DNA of 64,000 nucleotides, from positions 1-64,000 of the forward strand of contig JALMLS010000397.1 of the NCBI GenBank assembly GCA_038496445.1, given 5' to 3'. The notes beneath the pieces are model-generated. The model made no database searches. It worked only from the letters and a program-made list of their open reading frames with translations, and was not told the DNA's origin. Source of the DNA: Trichosphaerium sp. ATCC 40318 (taxonomy: Eukaryota > Discosea > Flabellinia > Trichosidae). This document shows positions 12,755 through 25,090 of this stretch, piece by piece. Every line of letters begins with the position of its first letter. The first letter of the stretch is position 1. Made by a program: the position numbers and the translations under genes.

Positions 12755-13753
12755 TATGCAAGATTACGCTATACTATTTGGAGACTCTTTAACTTCCGTT
12801 AGTTGCGTTTTGACTTTAATCTGTTAAATCGTTTAAACAATTGTGTAGTATTCGTTTAACGCCGAATTAAGCGGTTGGGGGTTAAAATTATGCTACAGAT
12901 ACGTTGGTAAAGTAGATGTGCGTAACAACACTTTAAATATACACTAACACGCACTTAGATACTTAACAGAGGGTATTCTGGTTACAATACAAGATGGGCT
13001 TTGCCAATTTGTGAAAAAGTCTTTCCACTAGACGCCAAACCTCCAAAATTCGTCACCATATTCTTGTGCGTCTTCAAAAAAAACAGTCTGAAAAAAATAT
13101 AGAAGAGTGCAGTTACCGCTTAGAAACCCAGGCTTTACTCTATAATATAGACACTAACGTAGTTTCTTAGTGGTGCCAATGACTCTTCGCCACCTTCTAG
13201 CGGACAATACGTGCCTCTTGAAGAATACGAAAAAAACCTGAAAGAAATAGTTACTTTTGTCCAAAAACGTTACACCAATGACCCTCCAGTTGTTATCCTT
13301 ATATCTCCTCCGCTACTAGACCAAGAGGTACGTCACGTGAGATATTAAACGATGTCAAGAGCGCTCTGGAAGTTGCTGCAGTCGTCGAAATGGAACTGAC
13401 ATTTCTAGGCTCACATCAATGATTGTAAAAAGAAAGGTTATCCCACTGAAGAGACAAGGACAGAAGAGAATACAAAAAAGTATGCAGAGGTAGCAAGAAA
13501 AGTATCTCAAGAATGTAATGTACCCTTTGTACCTCTGGCTACTATTATGAGTAACAAAGGCGATTGGAAAGATTTATTATGTGATGGTTTACATTTTTCG
13601 GCGGCAGGAAACAAATGCGCTTATAAAGCTATTTCAAGGGTCCTTAGTAGAGTACCAGCCCTTTTACCGGATAACATAAAGCATGATCTACCACATTGGA
13701 GCGTTCTAGCTGATAAAGAACTAAAAGACAGGGAACAGGCGAAAGAAAACTAA
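12755..13753 (+). CDS. IAH1: IAH1-type SGNH/GDSL esterase
   Basis: Start MQDYAILFGDSLT gives block I of the SGNH hydrolases, with the nucleophile Ser in GDSLT. Later exons give FNAELSGWG, RGYSGYNTRWAL, PKFVTIFFGAND (block III, Asn), VILISPPLLDQE and the last exon FVPLATIMSNKGDWKDLLCDGLHFS, with the catalytic Asp/His pair in DGLHFS. This order matches isoamyl-acetate-hydrolysing esterase, which cleaves short acyl esters. The C-terminus is Lys/Glu-rich and the stop is TAA 13751-13753. Several short introns interrupt it. All four catalytic blocks look intact, so an active cytosolic esterase is expected. Confidence 0.88.
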
Positions 13754-13996
13754 AGTAAATAAAACCTGATCTTTTGGGGAAAGATTTACTTGCTAGCGGG
13801 TTTGTGAATCAAATATCTCGACCCAGTCTATTGTATTTCGTCAATGTATATTGCTGTCATATAGTACGGGTTTCTATTATGTACATAGCGTTGTTTATAA
13901 GTTCAGAAAAAGGGGCACAAGGAAAAACAATGTTCAGAACACTTTTCCTTGTGTACATTACACAATTATTGTAAAGCGTAATACCAGCCACTTGAC

Positions 13997-15707
13997 ATGC
14001 ACTCACCCAAAACACAATCAAATTTCGTACCCTGGCTACGCCTTACGTCACATGACAAAGCTAAAGTAACGTGGTATAATGGAGTAGCTCTAAATGAACG
14101 TGAAATAGCGTCATTTGTATCTGCTAATGGTTTTGCGCCGTTTTGTTACAACGTGCGTTGGTTTTTTTTGTCAGCTTTTTTTTTGTCGTTATGAATTGAC
14201 TGGTTGTATAGGTTGCTGGCGTGCGATGGGTAAAGGTAAGCTATTCAAAAAAAATAATCACGTGTTACCTAGTTTTGGGTAAAATATACTAATTGTTTGC
14301 TGGCCAGCTATGGAAGATAGTTACAGCTGATCTTGATGTACATCAAATGATAGTAAAGGCTCGTCCTCTTTTTTTTTTTTTTTTTTTTACATCTTCGTGT
14401 TTAGTTCAACACCAGAAAAGTCTTGCTTTTTTTCGTTTCGGGTCTAATATTATATCCAGTGTAGGATATTAGTTCGTAATGGTTCAAGTTATAAAACGAT
14501 TACCACGTGCAAGTACGCCTTACAGTTGATAGCGTTTAAAAATCTAGTTGCTGTAAAAAAATAGAATCAATTTAGCAGCTAACACACCTTGTCAGTTATC
14601 CAAAGTGTGAGGCTAGAGATAATAAGGACAAGCCTCAAGATAGTTTAGCAAAAGGAAAAGTAGGCACAGAAGGATACGTCCACTGCAAAATATTCTGCTC
14701 GAGCTCGGGTTCGTGACTTCACTTTTCAGGATTTTTCTAATTCTGTTAAGGATTGCATTGGAAGAAAAAGAATTTATTTCTTGAAGTCCAGTTATCTAGT
14801 AATTCTCGTAGTGGACGCCATACAGTTTATTCTGTATATCCCTTGATAATACACAATCATAAATACAAGTACACTGATGGTATGAAGCAAAACATACTCA
14901 CATTTTTACATCGCAGCAATCTTTCTTGTTTTTTTCTGACTTCAAGTAATTTTTAGCTATTTTACCTGGCGTTATTAATGAATCCATATCTGTCATAAAT
15001 GTACCAAGAGTAGCCGTTACAGATATTCTCAATGAGTCTCAGAGGTGCGCTTTCTTTGGCTACAAAACCAGTGCTAATACATGTACAAGGGCACGGAAAA
15101 GAGCTAGGACGCCATTACCAGAGCAAACAAAAATAATCAATGACATAGAGCAAAGATGCCAAAAAATCAGACGAGTATGGACCTCACTTATATCTGTCTC
15201 AACTTCAAACAGTTTCTTTCTTTTTTGTAGGTTTGCAAGTCATCAACTAGTAATAATGACTCTCTTTCGATGCTATGTCAGGTTGACAGTGCGTTACACG
15301 TTTATAGCTTTGTGTACCTTTTGAAACAAATATTAGGGGCTCTAGAGAATATTTTAACGTTAATAGAACACCAACAAAGGAATGTTAATGTTAAAAAACA
15401 AAAGATCAGTCACAGACAAAGTGAAAATGAAATCATAGCAAAATGTTTGTCATTTCAACAACAACAATACAACCAAATATCAAGGCCTTTTCCAAAAGCA
15501 CGTGCTTCTTTTTTTTAACCCCTTACAAATACCAACTGAAAAGTAATTGTTTTTCGCTATTTAGTTAGCCCGATATGGGATTTCATTCGCAAGCACAGAC
15601 ACGAACAATTTAGATGATTTTGCACCTTTAGCTCATGTATCTTCTGGGTTCTCTAGAGTCTCTAAACTCAACAAACATCCACAACAATGGACTTCTATCA
15701 AACACTA
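13997..15707 (+). CDS. Hypothetical multi-exon protein
   Basis: Not recognised. Exon 1 reads LRLTSHDKAKVTWYNGVALN and EIASFVSANGFAPFCYN. A short exon VAGVRWVK and then LWKIVTADLDVHQMI follow by GT-AG joins. An intron with a run of about 20 T (near 14371-14390) comes next, then FNSIS-type segments around VQHQKSLAFFRFGSN. Further exons contain RVAVTDILNESQRCAFFGYK, ARKRARTPLPEQTKIINDIE, a helical YLLKQILGALENILTLIEH followed by Lys/Gln-rich sequence, and LDDFAPLAHVSSGFSRVSKLN. The basic and Gln-rich tracts would suit a nuclear protein, which is inference. Exon structure between 14400 and 15000 is unresolved, and gene end and continuity are uncertain. Confidence 0.4.
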
Positions 15708-15973
15708 AGCACTCTTTATGTCATGTTTTGGAACTAAGCAGCGTGTTAAACGGAGACCAAGTACTACAAACTACGGACGAAATTGTGAAAGAAATAAACT
15801 CACTCTAATAAAGTCATTCTCCGTTATCACGTGCACTTTACTAGCAGCGCACCTTCTTGAGTGCTAAACCGTTACCTCACAGGGTGAGGGGCTACAAGTG
15901 GTGATTGACAAGCAACGTTGCTGGTTCTAGAACGGCCCATCTAAGTAACGTTGAGTTAAGGAAACCATTTGAA

Positions 15974-17042
15974 ATGAAGGTGTTGATTGCAGGAGGTATG
16001 AAAATATGGTTTCTAAGGACGCAATACTTATTTTTGTAGCTAACAGGGGCCTTGGGCGCAAGGTTGCGTTGTCATTAGCCAAAATCAAAGCGAAACCTAC
16101 TATTATCGTCACTTCACGCAATACAAGGGAAGGAAACGAGGTTTGCGACGAGCTAAGACAATTAGTAAGCTATTATAGTTATTCTTTCCTAAAAACCGCA
16201 TTTTAGGGATGCAATAGCGTAGACTACCATAGACTGGACGTTTCGTCAGCAAAAAGCGGTAAAACGTTGGAAAAATGGATCAGAGAAGAACATGGCAGTA
16301 TAGACACAGTAATTAATACAGCAACCACGCTTTCAAAGGATATAATGGAAGTTAACTACTACGGAGCAGTTGTACGAAAGTTTTTGAAAAAGTATTCACA
16401 CAACGCGCCTGACTGCATATATAGAGTGCTACACATTCTTTACTACCTGTAATGAATCGCGGTGGACGTTTTTTATTCCTTTCAGAGAGCCCTGTACTCG
16501 CCAAAAGCCAAGGTAAACGAAGTGATAATTTTTTTCCTGTTTTTTACTTAAAACGCGTTGTGTAGAGCCTAAATGGAATAAAACTATATGGAGCCGTTTG
16601 GTTGCAGATGATCTTAAAATGAAGGAAGTAGATCTAGTTTATAAATTATATGCAGACTCACTCGTTGCCGGTTCAGTTAATGACAACTTTCCAGTTGACG
16701 AAAACACAACACATACTGTACGCGTCTGCCCCAGATTGCTTCATTCATAACTCTTTTCCCTTAAGGTTTCACGGGCCCTTGTAACTTCTTATGCACGTGT
16801 ACTTGCACGAGAAGCTAGTACACCCACGTTCTCTCCACCAAACTTGTTCGTAGGAATCCTTGATCAGTGTAAGTTGAAGAGAGTGGATTTTTTTCTCACT
16901 TTTTTTTTTCTTCTTAGCATCTGAGGAAGATAACAATGCTGAAATTCTTTGTTGGCTGGCATCAACAGATATTGCAAAACTACCTTCTGGAAAGTTTTGG
17001 ACAGAAGTTGGAAAACATTTAGATGCGCTGCCTGACAACTAA
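15974..17042 (+). CDS. Short-chain dehydrogenase/reductase with altered catalytic Tyr/Lys
   Basis: Start MKVLIAGANRGLGRKVALSLAK, where GANRGLG is the Rossmann nucleotide-binding motif TGxxxGIG. An intron sits inside it (about 15998-16039) and the phase fits. TSRN at the end of beta-2 suggests NADP(H). SIDTVINTATT replaces the usual NNAG, MEVNYYGAV is conserved and FLFLSES supplies the active-site Ser. The YxxxK position reads HTVSR followed by ALVTSYARVLARE, so catalytic Tyr is His and Lys is Arg. The layout resembles carbonyl-reductase (CBR1-like) SDRs. The C-terminus PSGKFWTEVGK also fits that group. The stop is TAA 17040-17042. Overall length, about 270 residues, is normal. Activity is doubtful because of the substitutions. 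Confidence 0.8.
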
Positions 17043-17148
17043 ACATCTTTTGTGTCTTGACTTAACAATGTCTATTTAAGCGCATAAAATATTCCACTTC
17101 TTTAAACTGTACAATCAATAAAAGCTCTTCTCCTCACCTCTTTCGTTA

Positions 17149-17791
17149 ATGTATTTACAATCTACCTCCAACGTTTTATTAAAGCTCGAAAGCAATGAGT
17201 CAGTAAAAAACTAATAAAAGTATTCTAGTAACACTGTAATCTTAACTTGCTTTTAGATGTAAGAATGACTTTAGTTTTGAAACAGTATTCAAAAGACGTG
17301 ATGAGCAAGAAGCGAATACAAGAAGAATATACCAATGTATAAATGAAGTATGCAGCTTCTGGTTAAACGGTCTATGCAAGTACGGTACGCACTTCGCTCA
17401 ACATTAAACTTCAATTCTTTGAATACGAGAAAGCTATGAGTTTGTTTTTTTCTATGACTTATTGACTTTCTTGTTAAGGAAACAGATGCAAAAGGTTACA
17501 CGTGTACGATCTTGATAGGATGCCTAAATGTAGATTTTGGTATAAAGGTCAATGTACAAAACCTGAGTGTCTTTTCTTACACCAAGAGAGGAAGGAAAGA
17601 TTTCATCAATCACCTATTGCTTGTAAATGGTATAATAAAGGGTTTTGTAAAGAAGGCAAGAAGAAATAAAAAAATCTTTCGTTCATATTGTTGTGTATCT
17701 TTTAGATTCTTTTCGCTGATATCTATACAACTTAGGTCCGAAATGCAAGTATAAACATATTCGTAAAACATTGGAAGAGTTGAAAAAATGA
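17149..17791 (+). CDS. CPSF30/Yth1-like CCCH zinc-finger protein, short form
   Basis: Homologue of the 30-kDa subunit of the cleavage and polyadenylation factor, which binds the AAUAAA signal. Three CCCH fingers are visible: CSFWLNGLCKYGNRCKRLH (CX7CX5CX3H), CRFWYKGQCTKPECLFLH (CX7CX4CX3H) and CKWYNKGFCKEGPKCKYKH (CX7CX5CX3H). The linker VYDLDRMPK between fingers one and two matches the family's EYDMTKMPE. The N-terminal acidic FSFETVF fits too. After the third finger it reads HIRKTLEELKK and stops at 17789-17791, so fingers four and five of the usual protein are missing. The intron between CKEG and PKC starts GCAAG rather than GT. The first exon (from 17149) rests on phase agreement with a weak GTCAG donor and is uncertain. 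Confidence 0.75.
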
Positions 17792-18010
17792 ACAAGCAAG
17801 ACAAAGAAGAACTTAGTCCAAAACCAATTGTAGTAAACAAAAAACCCAAAAAGAATTAACTGTATTGAGTATACAAGCCACATTTAATAAAATACTGTAA
17901 TACAGTTTAATTTACATTAAAACTAAAACCATATGGTTACCAACGGAGTCTTACTTACGATCCTCAAACCAACTCTTTACTGTCTAAAAAAATAAATAAA
18001 TCAAAAAAAC

Positions 18011-19603
18011 TTACCAAACGGCTGGCTTCTTTCTGACGCAATTACATGACAGTGCGCGTACCTTAATCTGTGATAACATATGTGCACAAACGTCTAAGTA
18101 AAAATTACCACCCCCATATTGATCTTGAAATTCTTTGCAAGCAAGTACACCTTTAATCACATGTTCTTCTGTATGATTTATTGCTTGTTCCCTTATTTCG
18201 TTCCATGACAAGGATGTCTCAGGTACAGACTTATCTAAAGGTAATTGACCACGTTCTATATATGCAGCGATGAGTCCAAGTAAGAAATACTGGAGCAATT
18301 GTCTCTTATCTTCCTCTTTGTCCAAAAGCGGAAAAATCTAGGAATATTTGTTAGTTAAAGATTACACCGTTTTTTGAGAACTGTGACTTCACAATATATG
18401 ACTTACCTCATTTACGGCGTACATTCCCGTTATGCCATGTAGAAAGAAGAAATTATTGCAGCCAGTCTTGGCAAATACAAGTACTGATCCTTTCTTAAGT
18501 TCGTCTAATGCAGCATCGACATTCTTGCAATTCCATTTTGATACATACGCATGTAACTCAGCATTTTTTGCCTTTAATAGCGTTTTCATTCGTGTCTGGA
18601 AACCTTTAACACCTTCAAGACATGAACTAAACTGTTTATCTTTACTAATCTCTGTCACAATTGAAAGAATATCATCTGAGCCAACTATTGATAAAATAAG
18701 TCATAGAAAAAAGTAAAAGTTAAGTTGCGCACTGGTTGAATGCAGATCTCCCATTGGCAAGTTAGAGAATGCAAGATATGCAACTCCAGATGTAACACCA
18801 AGTTGAGTTTCACTTTTAAGACCATAACCAAGATGAATGATACCATGAAAAGCAGCTCCAGCTACTCCACACGAAAGGCTTGGTGCATATTCGTTAATCT
18901 ATTTTTATCAAAAAAATCACGTGTTAGTAAACAGTCACGACAAAAGTAAGAAATTTTTCACGTACTAATGCTTTTTTAGAGCCAAGGCGTACGTATTCTT
19001 TATGGAAGAAATCGCAAAGACCCGGATAGTTATCTGATAATCCTATAAATGTCTTCCAATTGCTAGCATTCACAACACATGTTGGTTTTGTTTTTTGTTC
19101 CAAAGGCGACATTGCTATAAGTCAATTAGTCACATATACTTACAAAGGTGGCTTATACGTACTTATACCAGCACATTTCACGTATGCTTTGTAGTACTCG
19201 TTCAATCTCTCACTAGAAGCTTGGAAGACGAGTTAGCAGAAGCGGAATTGTTTGGTTGTTTTTTTGGATTGTGAATACCTCCAAGGCGTTTAAGAGCTAC
19301 CATTGCGTGTAACGTATGATTGGTTAAGGAGCCATGATATTCAATATGATGCGCGTCGTGATCTAAACTGAATAAGCGATAAAACCATTGGTAACAACTC
19401 TTGAAGCGTCATTTAACAGTGAGGAGTGCCGACAAGTTATATAGCAAAAAAAAAGCTTGTAGCGGTTAATAATTAAGCATTGCGGGTACTCAGCACGTCA
19501 CATGACAGTAACAACGCGTAGAATAAGCGTTGGCTACTTTTTGGCCTCTTATATGCGTACCTTTGTGTATTATCATCTCCATCGTAGTACGTTCGCTTGA
19601 CAT
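18011..19603 (-). CDS. Questin-oxidase-like protein (DUF4243)
   Basis: Family of Baeyer-Villiger-type oxygenases, known from fungal secondary metabolism (questin oxidase, AflY) but widespread in eukaryotes. Conserved blocks appear in order on the minus strand: HHIEYHGSLTNHTLHAMVALKRLGG (expected HH...NH..H..LALY.LG), NWKTFIGLSDNYPGLCDFF, GAAFHGIIHLGYGLKSE followed by GVAYLAFSNLP, VFAKTGCNNFFFLHGITGMYAVNE and LLQYFLLGLIAAYIERGQLP. The His residues of HGIIHLGYG and FFFLHGITG are present. The initiator is uncertain: MSSERTTMEMIIHK at 19603 is a candidate first exon but its phase to the next exon is not resolved. The C-terminus may be the TAA at 18011, or may splice to a TVKSWFEDRK-like segment just downstream. 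CACGTG lies in an intron at about 18919. Confidence 0.78.
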
Positions 19604-20071
19604 GTTGTAAGTAGTGAAACGGTTTTGTAAAATGAAATTCGGCAAAATTACTTAACCGCCTACTTTAAGCCACGATTTCTCCTTGCTTTTTTATTGTGAC
19701 AAAGGGAGGAAGCTCCTTCGTGTACACTGTATCACAGTATACGTATTACAGAAATTTTAGCGGATAAATACTATTTGCCCGTTTTTTTAAGTTCAATTGC
19801 CCGTTGTTGCAGTCACGTGTACATGTTTATCACAAACCAGCCTCTATAAAAGAGGTTGTAGTGTTTGCATAAGCTCAAGGTACCGCTCTTCCTCTCCTAT
19901 TGTTGGGTCCACAACTCCCTGTTTTCTTTCTGTGCTTTGCACAATCTTTTGAGCATATCCAGTCCTCAGATTGTTTGCTATGTCCTAAGATATGAATATA
20001 TCACCAGCCATATGTTTCAACCATCTAACATAAAGTTAGTGACGCTAATAAAAATTGTCGGAGAAAGAAAA
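19604..20071. other. No supported gene
   Basis: About 470 bp between two minus-strand genes, partly promoter of the questin-oxidase-like gene. CACGTG lies at about 19815. The plus-strand open frame 19865-20092 has no recognisable features. Confidence 0.45.
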
Positions 20072-22541
20072 TCAACTGTGTTGCTTTTTTGACTTTTTTT
20101 CTAACCTTTGCATTGATCTTTTTTTACGCTTTTCAAAAGCGTCTTTGGACCAATTATATTCAGGATATACTCTATTCATTAAAGCCGGCCAATAAGAACG
20201 AAATCCAATACCTCCATATTCATAAACTTGGCATTGAGATACACGATACCAATCTGAAAGTTTAGAAATATTTAGAGGTCTTTCAACGTTCTTAATGAAT
20301 TGGATAATATTATTTTCAGATTGCCAATAGTTCCTTGGAACAGAAGCTAAACACACAATGAGTTCAAGAAAAACGAACACATTGTGAGGGAGAAAAGAAA
20401 ATCTTTCTTATCACTTTACCAATTGCTGTTCTGAACCTTGAAGATTGCCATTCGTAATCTGGATATATACCTCTTATCATACGTTGAAGTGTCCCACCAT
20501 AGTGGCTACAAGTAATTAGATCATATAGTGGATAGATACGTACTTTAATATTCCTCCACCGTTAAGTTCTCTGAGTCTGGTTGTACTAACATTATACCAG
20601 TCATCTATAGAATTCAAGTGAAGCGAAGATTCAACCTAACAGTTTTTAGTCACTGCGTGATGTTAATCAATCATACCTTTCGTACGAATGAAATTCTATT
20701 GTTTTGCGATGACCAATGGTTCTTGGGTGCATGGGCTGTACTGAGATTAACAAAATAGAACAAGATCAAAAATTAATACCAAATAAGGATTCATCCCAAT
20801 CAAAATCTGGGTACACCGTCTTAACCATTTGAACTAAGGAGTTACCATACCACCTACGCGTAATTAGGGAACCCAAATTCTATGGAAAAGTAGAAGAAAA
20901 GAAGCACTTACTGTAAGAAGCCATAGCCCTTTGGATCCTTTCGAATGTCATTAATGCTGATATCATACCAATCAGTAATGTTGGAAACGTTCAAACAATC
21001 TTCAAGCTGTGCACTTGCATTAAAATACAGTATTCGCAGCAAACATAAACTTACGTGTCTTATATATGATATGACGTTGTGCAAGTCATACCAGTAGTAT
21101 GCAGAAACAACCTCTTTCAACAATGTTAGAAGAGGTACATTTTTTGAAAAACCGTACGAAATTTCTGCGGATTCCAGCTATGTTCAGGGTACATGTGCGT
21201 AAGAAATTGCTGTAATGTTCCTTTGATTACACTAGCAATATATATTATTAGTAGTAGAATCAAGCAAAATAATCAAATCAGTAACCTCTTTGCGTTATTG
21301 ACACCCAAAGCCTTTTCAATATCTGTTTTGGAATACTTGTACCAATCACAAGGTTCTGTAATACCCATCTTTTTCTCTATCTAATAGTTGTATAAATGGT
21401 GTTTCATGCATGTTTGTGACGAGTATTCATAAATAATTGTCAACATACCTCACGGAGTAACAGCTTTGTGTTGCTTAAATAGTGATAGTGATTTTGTGTT
21501 TTTCCTATATTTGATTTTCTTTCATCCACTTTATTTCTGAGTGCTGTTGTATCTAAGCATATCTTAGTGCTAACATAATGTGCACCGATAGTGTACCGAA
21601 CTTCCAGGGTTTCCATGAATGCTCTGGGTACACTGTACATAAAAAATTGTACAAAGAGTTTCCAAACAATCTGAACAACTAATAAGCAAAAAACCTCTAG
21701 AAATTTGCTACTTGCAACACGTACCTTAAAAGCCCTTTACCACCCATGTTTAGCACATCACCTGTACTGACATTATACCATTGGTTTAACTCTATTAACC
21801 GATATTTCTTCTCAACCTAGACGTAACAATTTAACAAAGATGACATTTCAGTAAAATGTCAAATCGTCAAAGCGTACAGCTACTGTAAAGGACTTAATAT
21901 TGTCCATGCTTAACCAATAGTTTTGTGGTGTGTTTTCTAGAGGTACACAGTCAGAACCAAGCACCATCGTGGGTATTTAAAAGGCGAAGACACAATTGAC
22001 CGAAACGTCAAAAAAACCGTTCCAACATTGCGCTGTCACTATAAATTATGACACGTACTAAAATTCCAAGCTAGCCACTTATAGTCAGGGTATACAGCTC
22101 GCAATAAGCGTTTTAGAGACCAATCAAATTTTCTGTTATACTTATTGTTACAGAAGTGCTTGGTTAAACATACTAACGCACTTTAGTACGCCACGGCCAC
22201 CCAGCGCTTGTATTTGATGTACTGTAATATTATTCCAGTCAGCCAGTCGTTTAATCTTCAGAGAGCGTTCCATCTGAGTTTGTAAGTTTAATTTGATTAG
22301 TTTTAACGAACCTGTCGAACAAAAGCATGTAAATTGCTCGTAGAGTTCCAATACCCAGCATGACGCCTGACAATAGTATTTCGAGCGTGCATCGCGGCCA
22401 TTTAGGTCCTTCTGGATGTCCTGTTAAGTAATTGTACAGTAAAACTTAAAAACTTGGCCAAAATACCTTTGTGCAAGGTAAAACTGCTTTTAGGTACGTC
22501 TCGTCCGTTATAACTGCGTACTTCCACATTGGGCTATTCAT
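20072..22541 (-). CDS. Protein of about six tandem DWY / GGxG / YPExxW modules
   Basis: Minus-strand gene starting MNSPMWKYAVITDETYLK. It is built from repeats of roughly 80-90 residues. Each runs: an aromatic entry such as PRNYWQSENN, a helix, DWY plus a hydrophobic/Ser turn (DWYRVSQCQV, DWYDISINDI, DWYKYSKTDI, DWYNVST), a Gly turn (GGIGFRS, GGRGVLK), then a helix ending in YPE or YPD and Trp (VYPEYNW, IYPDYEW, MYPEHSW, VYPEHSW, VYPDYKWLAWNF). An intron falls near the Gly turn in most modules and others between modules, so exon structure follows the repeats. The C-terminal tail is Lys/Arg-rich. I have seen this repeat in algal and protist proteins but know no assigned biochemical role. Exon joins are phase-consistent where tested. 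Confidence 0.75.
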
Positions 22542-22711
22542 GTACAAGAAAGCAGTTTCGCTTGTTGCAACTGCATCTTGTACCTTGTAGCGTATTTATA
22601 TAAGCGAAAACTGCTCGCCAGTACATGTACTAAATTCCCGCACTGACTAAGTATAATTAGGCATCACATACCGCCATAGCTAGCTATTTGGGTGTGAATA
22701 CATCACTAGAT

Positions 22712-25090
22712 ATGTCTGTAAGTAGACGTAAAGGCTCATACACTCCGCTCGCCCTAACAAACCCTCACAACCCTAATGGTCGGGGTGCAGGGCGTAAAAA
22801 CGCAAGGAGACGGCCTCTTTCAGTAATTGGATTGGGAAGGTACCAAAACCTTTGATCGTTGTTTTCATTGTCAAAACCTCGCGCACTGTAACGTGACACG
22901 ACAAAACACCTGTTTTTGGAAAATCCTTGAGTTGTACTGCCAGTTTAGTGAACACTTTCGTTAATGGTTCTTTGTTACAGGACACCTGTAAGAAGTGGCT
23001 TTGATGCTCCATCAACATTAACTGATGATGGAACAAAAAAAAAAAAGAAAAAACAACCAAGAGCTGTTGCTCGTCATGATTATAACCCTGATGTTAGTGA
23101 TATCTCCAAACTGTGCCTTTGTAAAGGAGACAGGTTGCGCGTTCTTAAAAATGGTGACAAGTACGTCAACACTAAGCAAAGACAGAAAAACTCATCTCTT
23201 GTAATATCTCAATTTCCACGATTCCTCGTTTCTTTCTATTGACAAAATGGCTTTTATAGAGCTGGTAAGGATGGTTGGGTACTTGTAAAGTCAGATATGG
23301 GCCGTGGTTGGGTACCAGAAGCTCATATTAGGATTCGAAAGAAAAGGAAAAACGGATCTAAAAGAACAAAAAAGAGGAAAAAAGTACTGAGCATGGTATC
23401 TTTTAATGACTTTCTTATGATATTAGATTGGTTCTGATGGTTCTGTATCATCTCCAAGAAGACATAAAAGTCGCTTAGGTGGTAATGGGCTTAAACTAGA
23501 TCTTGGTGATGACAAAAGAACAAAAAGTATTTCTAGAAAGAGTTCGCGAAGAGAGAAATCAACATCAAGCGCAAGAAAAACGCCTAAAAAGTCAACACCA
23601 AAGAAGTCAACTAGAGGTGCACCAACGCTGGAGGACGATTCCGCTTCCAAAAAGAAACGGTTAGCAAGACGAAGCTCTAAGCGTGATAAAACACAAGATG
23701 GTTCTGTGAAATCAGCAAGAAAAACAAGAAGATCAAGTTCAAAACGTCACCAAGATTCTAAAAGGACAACACCAAAAAGAAAGTCATCTAGACGTTTAAA
23801 GAGTCCAAAGAGTGATGCTAGTATTGAATCAGGTTCTAAAAGCTTAAGATCAAAGACACCAAGAGGAGATGTTTCTACTGATGCGAAAGAGAGAAAAATG
23901 AAAAGAAAAAAAAGTTCAAGACGTGCTACTTTAGGTGATGCTAGCGATACGTCATCAATGAAGGTAACATAAAAAATATATTATGTAGAGTAAACTTATG
24001 TTTCTAAAGAAGAGAAAGAGTAAGAAGCAAATCAACAGAAATGCTGAAATAGAAACACCCAAAATAAAACATGCAAAAAAATCAAAAAAACAAAAAGTTA
24101 GCAAGAAAAAGAAAGTTTCATTACCTGAACCAAAAGTACGTTATAAATCACGTGACGGAAGTGAATTTTTTCGTTCTATACAACCCATTTTCTGCCTGTT
24201 GTTTACTAACACTTTAAGCAGGAGGAAACTGATAAACCTAAAAGACGCGATAGATTTGTTAAGATCAGAGAATCTGTATCGGTTGTAGATGCACCTGCAA
24301 GATTTAGGATTAAAGAAAAAGTAGCTGTAGAAGGCGAACAAGCACAAGGCACTATATGCGTTAAAATTGCTTCTATGAGTGTTAACACTACAACAGATTC
24401 TGTTGAAACAGAAGAAACAAAACAAGTTATTCATCCGGACAGTATTGCTGTTGCAAAGGTTAGAGTAATTCCAGGGGAACCAGGAGATTCAAATAGCGAC
24501 TCTAAAATTGAAGTTGTTTCTAAAGTTTTATCACCAGAAGAGGTAAAGCAACTAGAGGCTATGCAAAGACGTATGGCTCAAAGAAAATCCAGAAGGTAAA
24601 GTTTTATGAAAAAGTCTTAAAAGTCAAAAAAGAACACAGTCTAATGGTTTTATTTTATTAGACTAAGTGCAAATGTGACGGACATACACTCAATTAAACA
24701 ACCAGGTACATTTTTTGGTTTGATCTTAGTATCATATTGTTGTATTGTTATTTAACTTTTTGCGTTTCTTAGAAGTGATTGCAGTTCCTTCTGAAGATGA
24801 AGAAAACAGTGATGGTTCTACAGATTCTGAATACGATACAGACTCTGAACGTATGAGTGATGATGAATGGATGAACATTGTTACAGAAGTAAGAAACAAA
24901 GAGGAAAGGCATAGGTACACAAACAAAGGCTGGTCACAATATTGATACTAAGTTTTTACAAAAAAGGCGTAAGAAGGTTAAAGAAGACTGGGACTGGCGT
25001 CAAATACAAAAAGAGTATCAAGACCAAGAACAATCAAGACAACAACAACAATTACAAGACGAAATGAAAGTTAGTGTAGCAGTGAACTGA
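22712..25090 (+). CDS. SH3-domain protein with long basic Lys/Ser/Arg-rich region and acidic C-terminus
   Basis: Start MSVSRRKGSYTPLALTNPHN, then a basic stretch and TPVRSGFDAPSTLTDDG. A single SH3 domain follows at about residues 70-130: AVARHDYNP, LCLCKGDRLRVL, DGWVLVKSDMGRGWVPEAHI, covering the ALYDY, WW-type and GxxPxxY elements with VPEAHI in place of the usual PSNYV. After it come about 300 residues of Lys, Ser, Arg and Thr with motifs such as RRSSSKRH and KRTTPKRKSSRR, resembling phospho-regulated nuclear or cytoskeletal tails. The last part is acidic (PSEDEENSDGSTDSEYDTD) and ends with a Gln-rich helix, stopping at TGA 25088-25090. At least five short introns. The SH3 assignment is firm, the role unknown. 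Confidence 0.78.
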
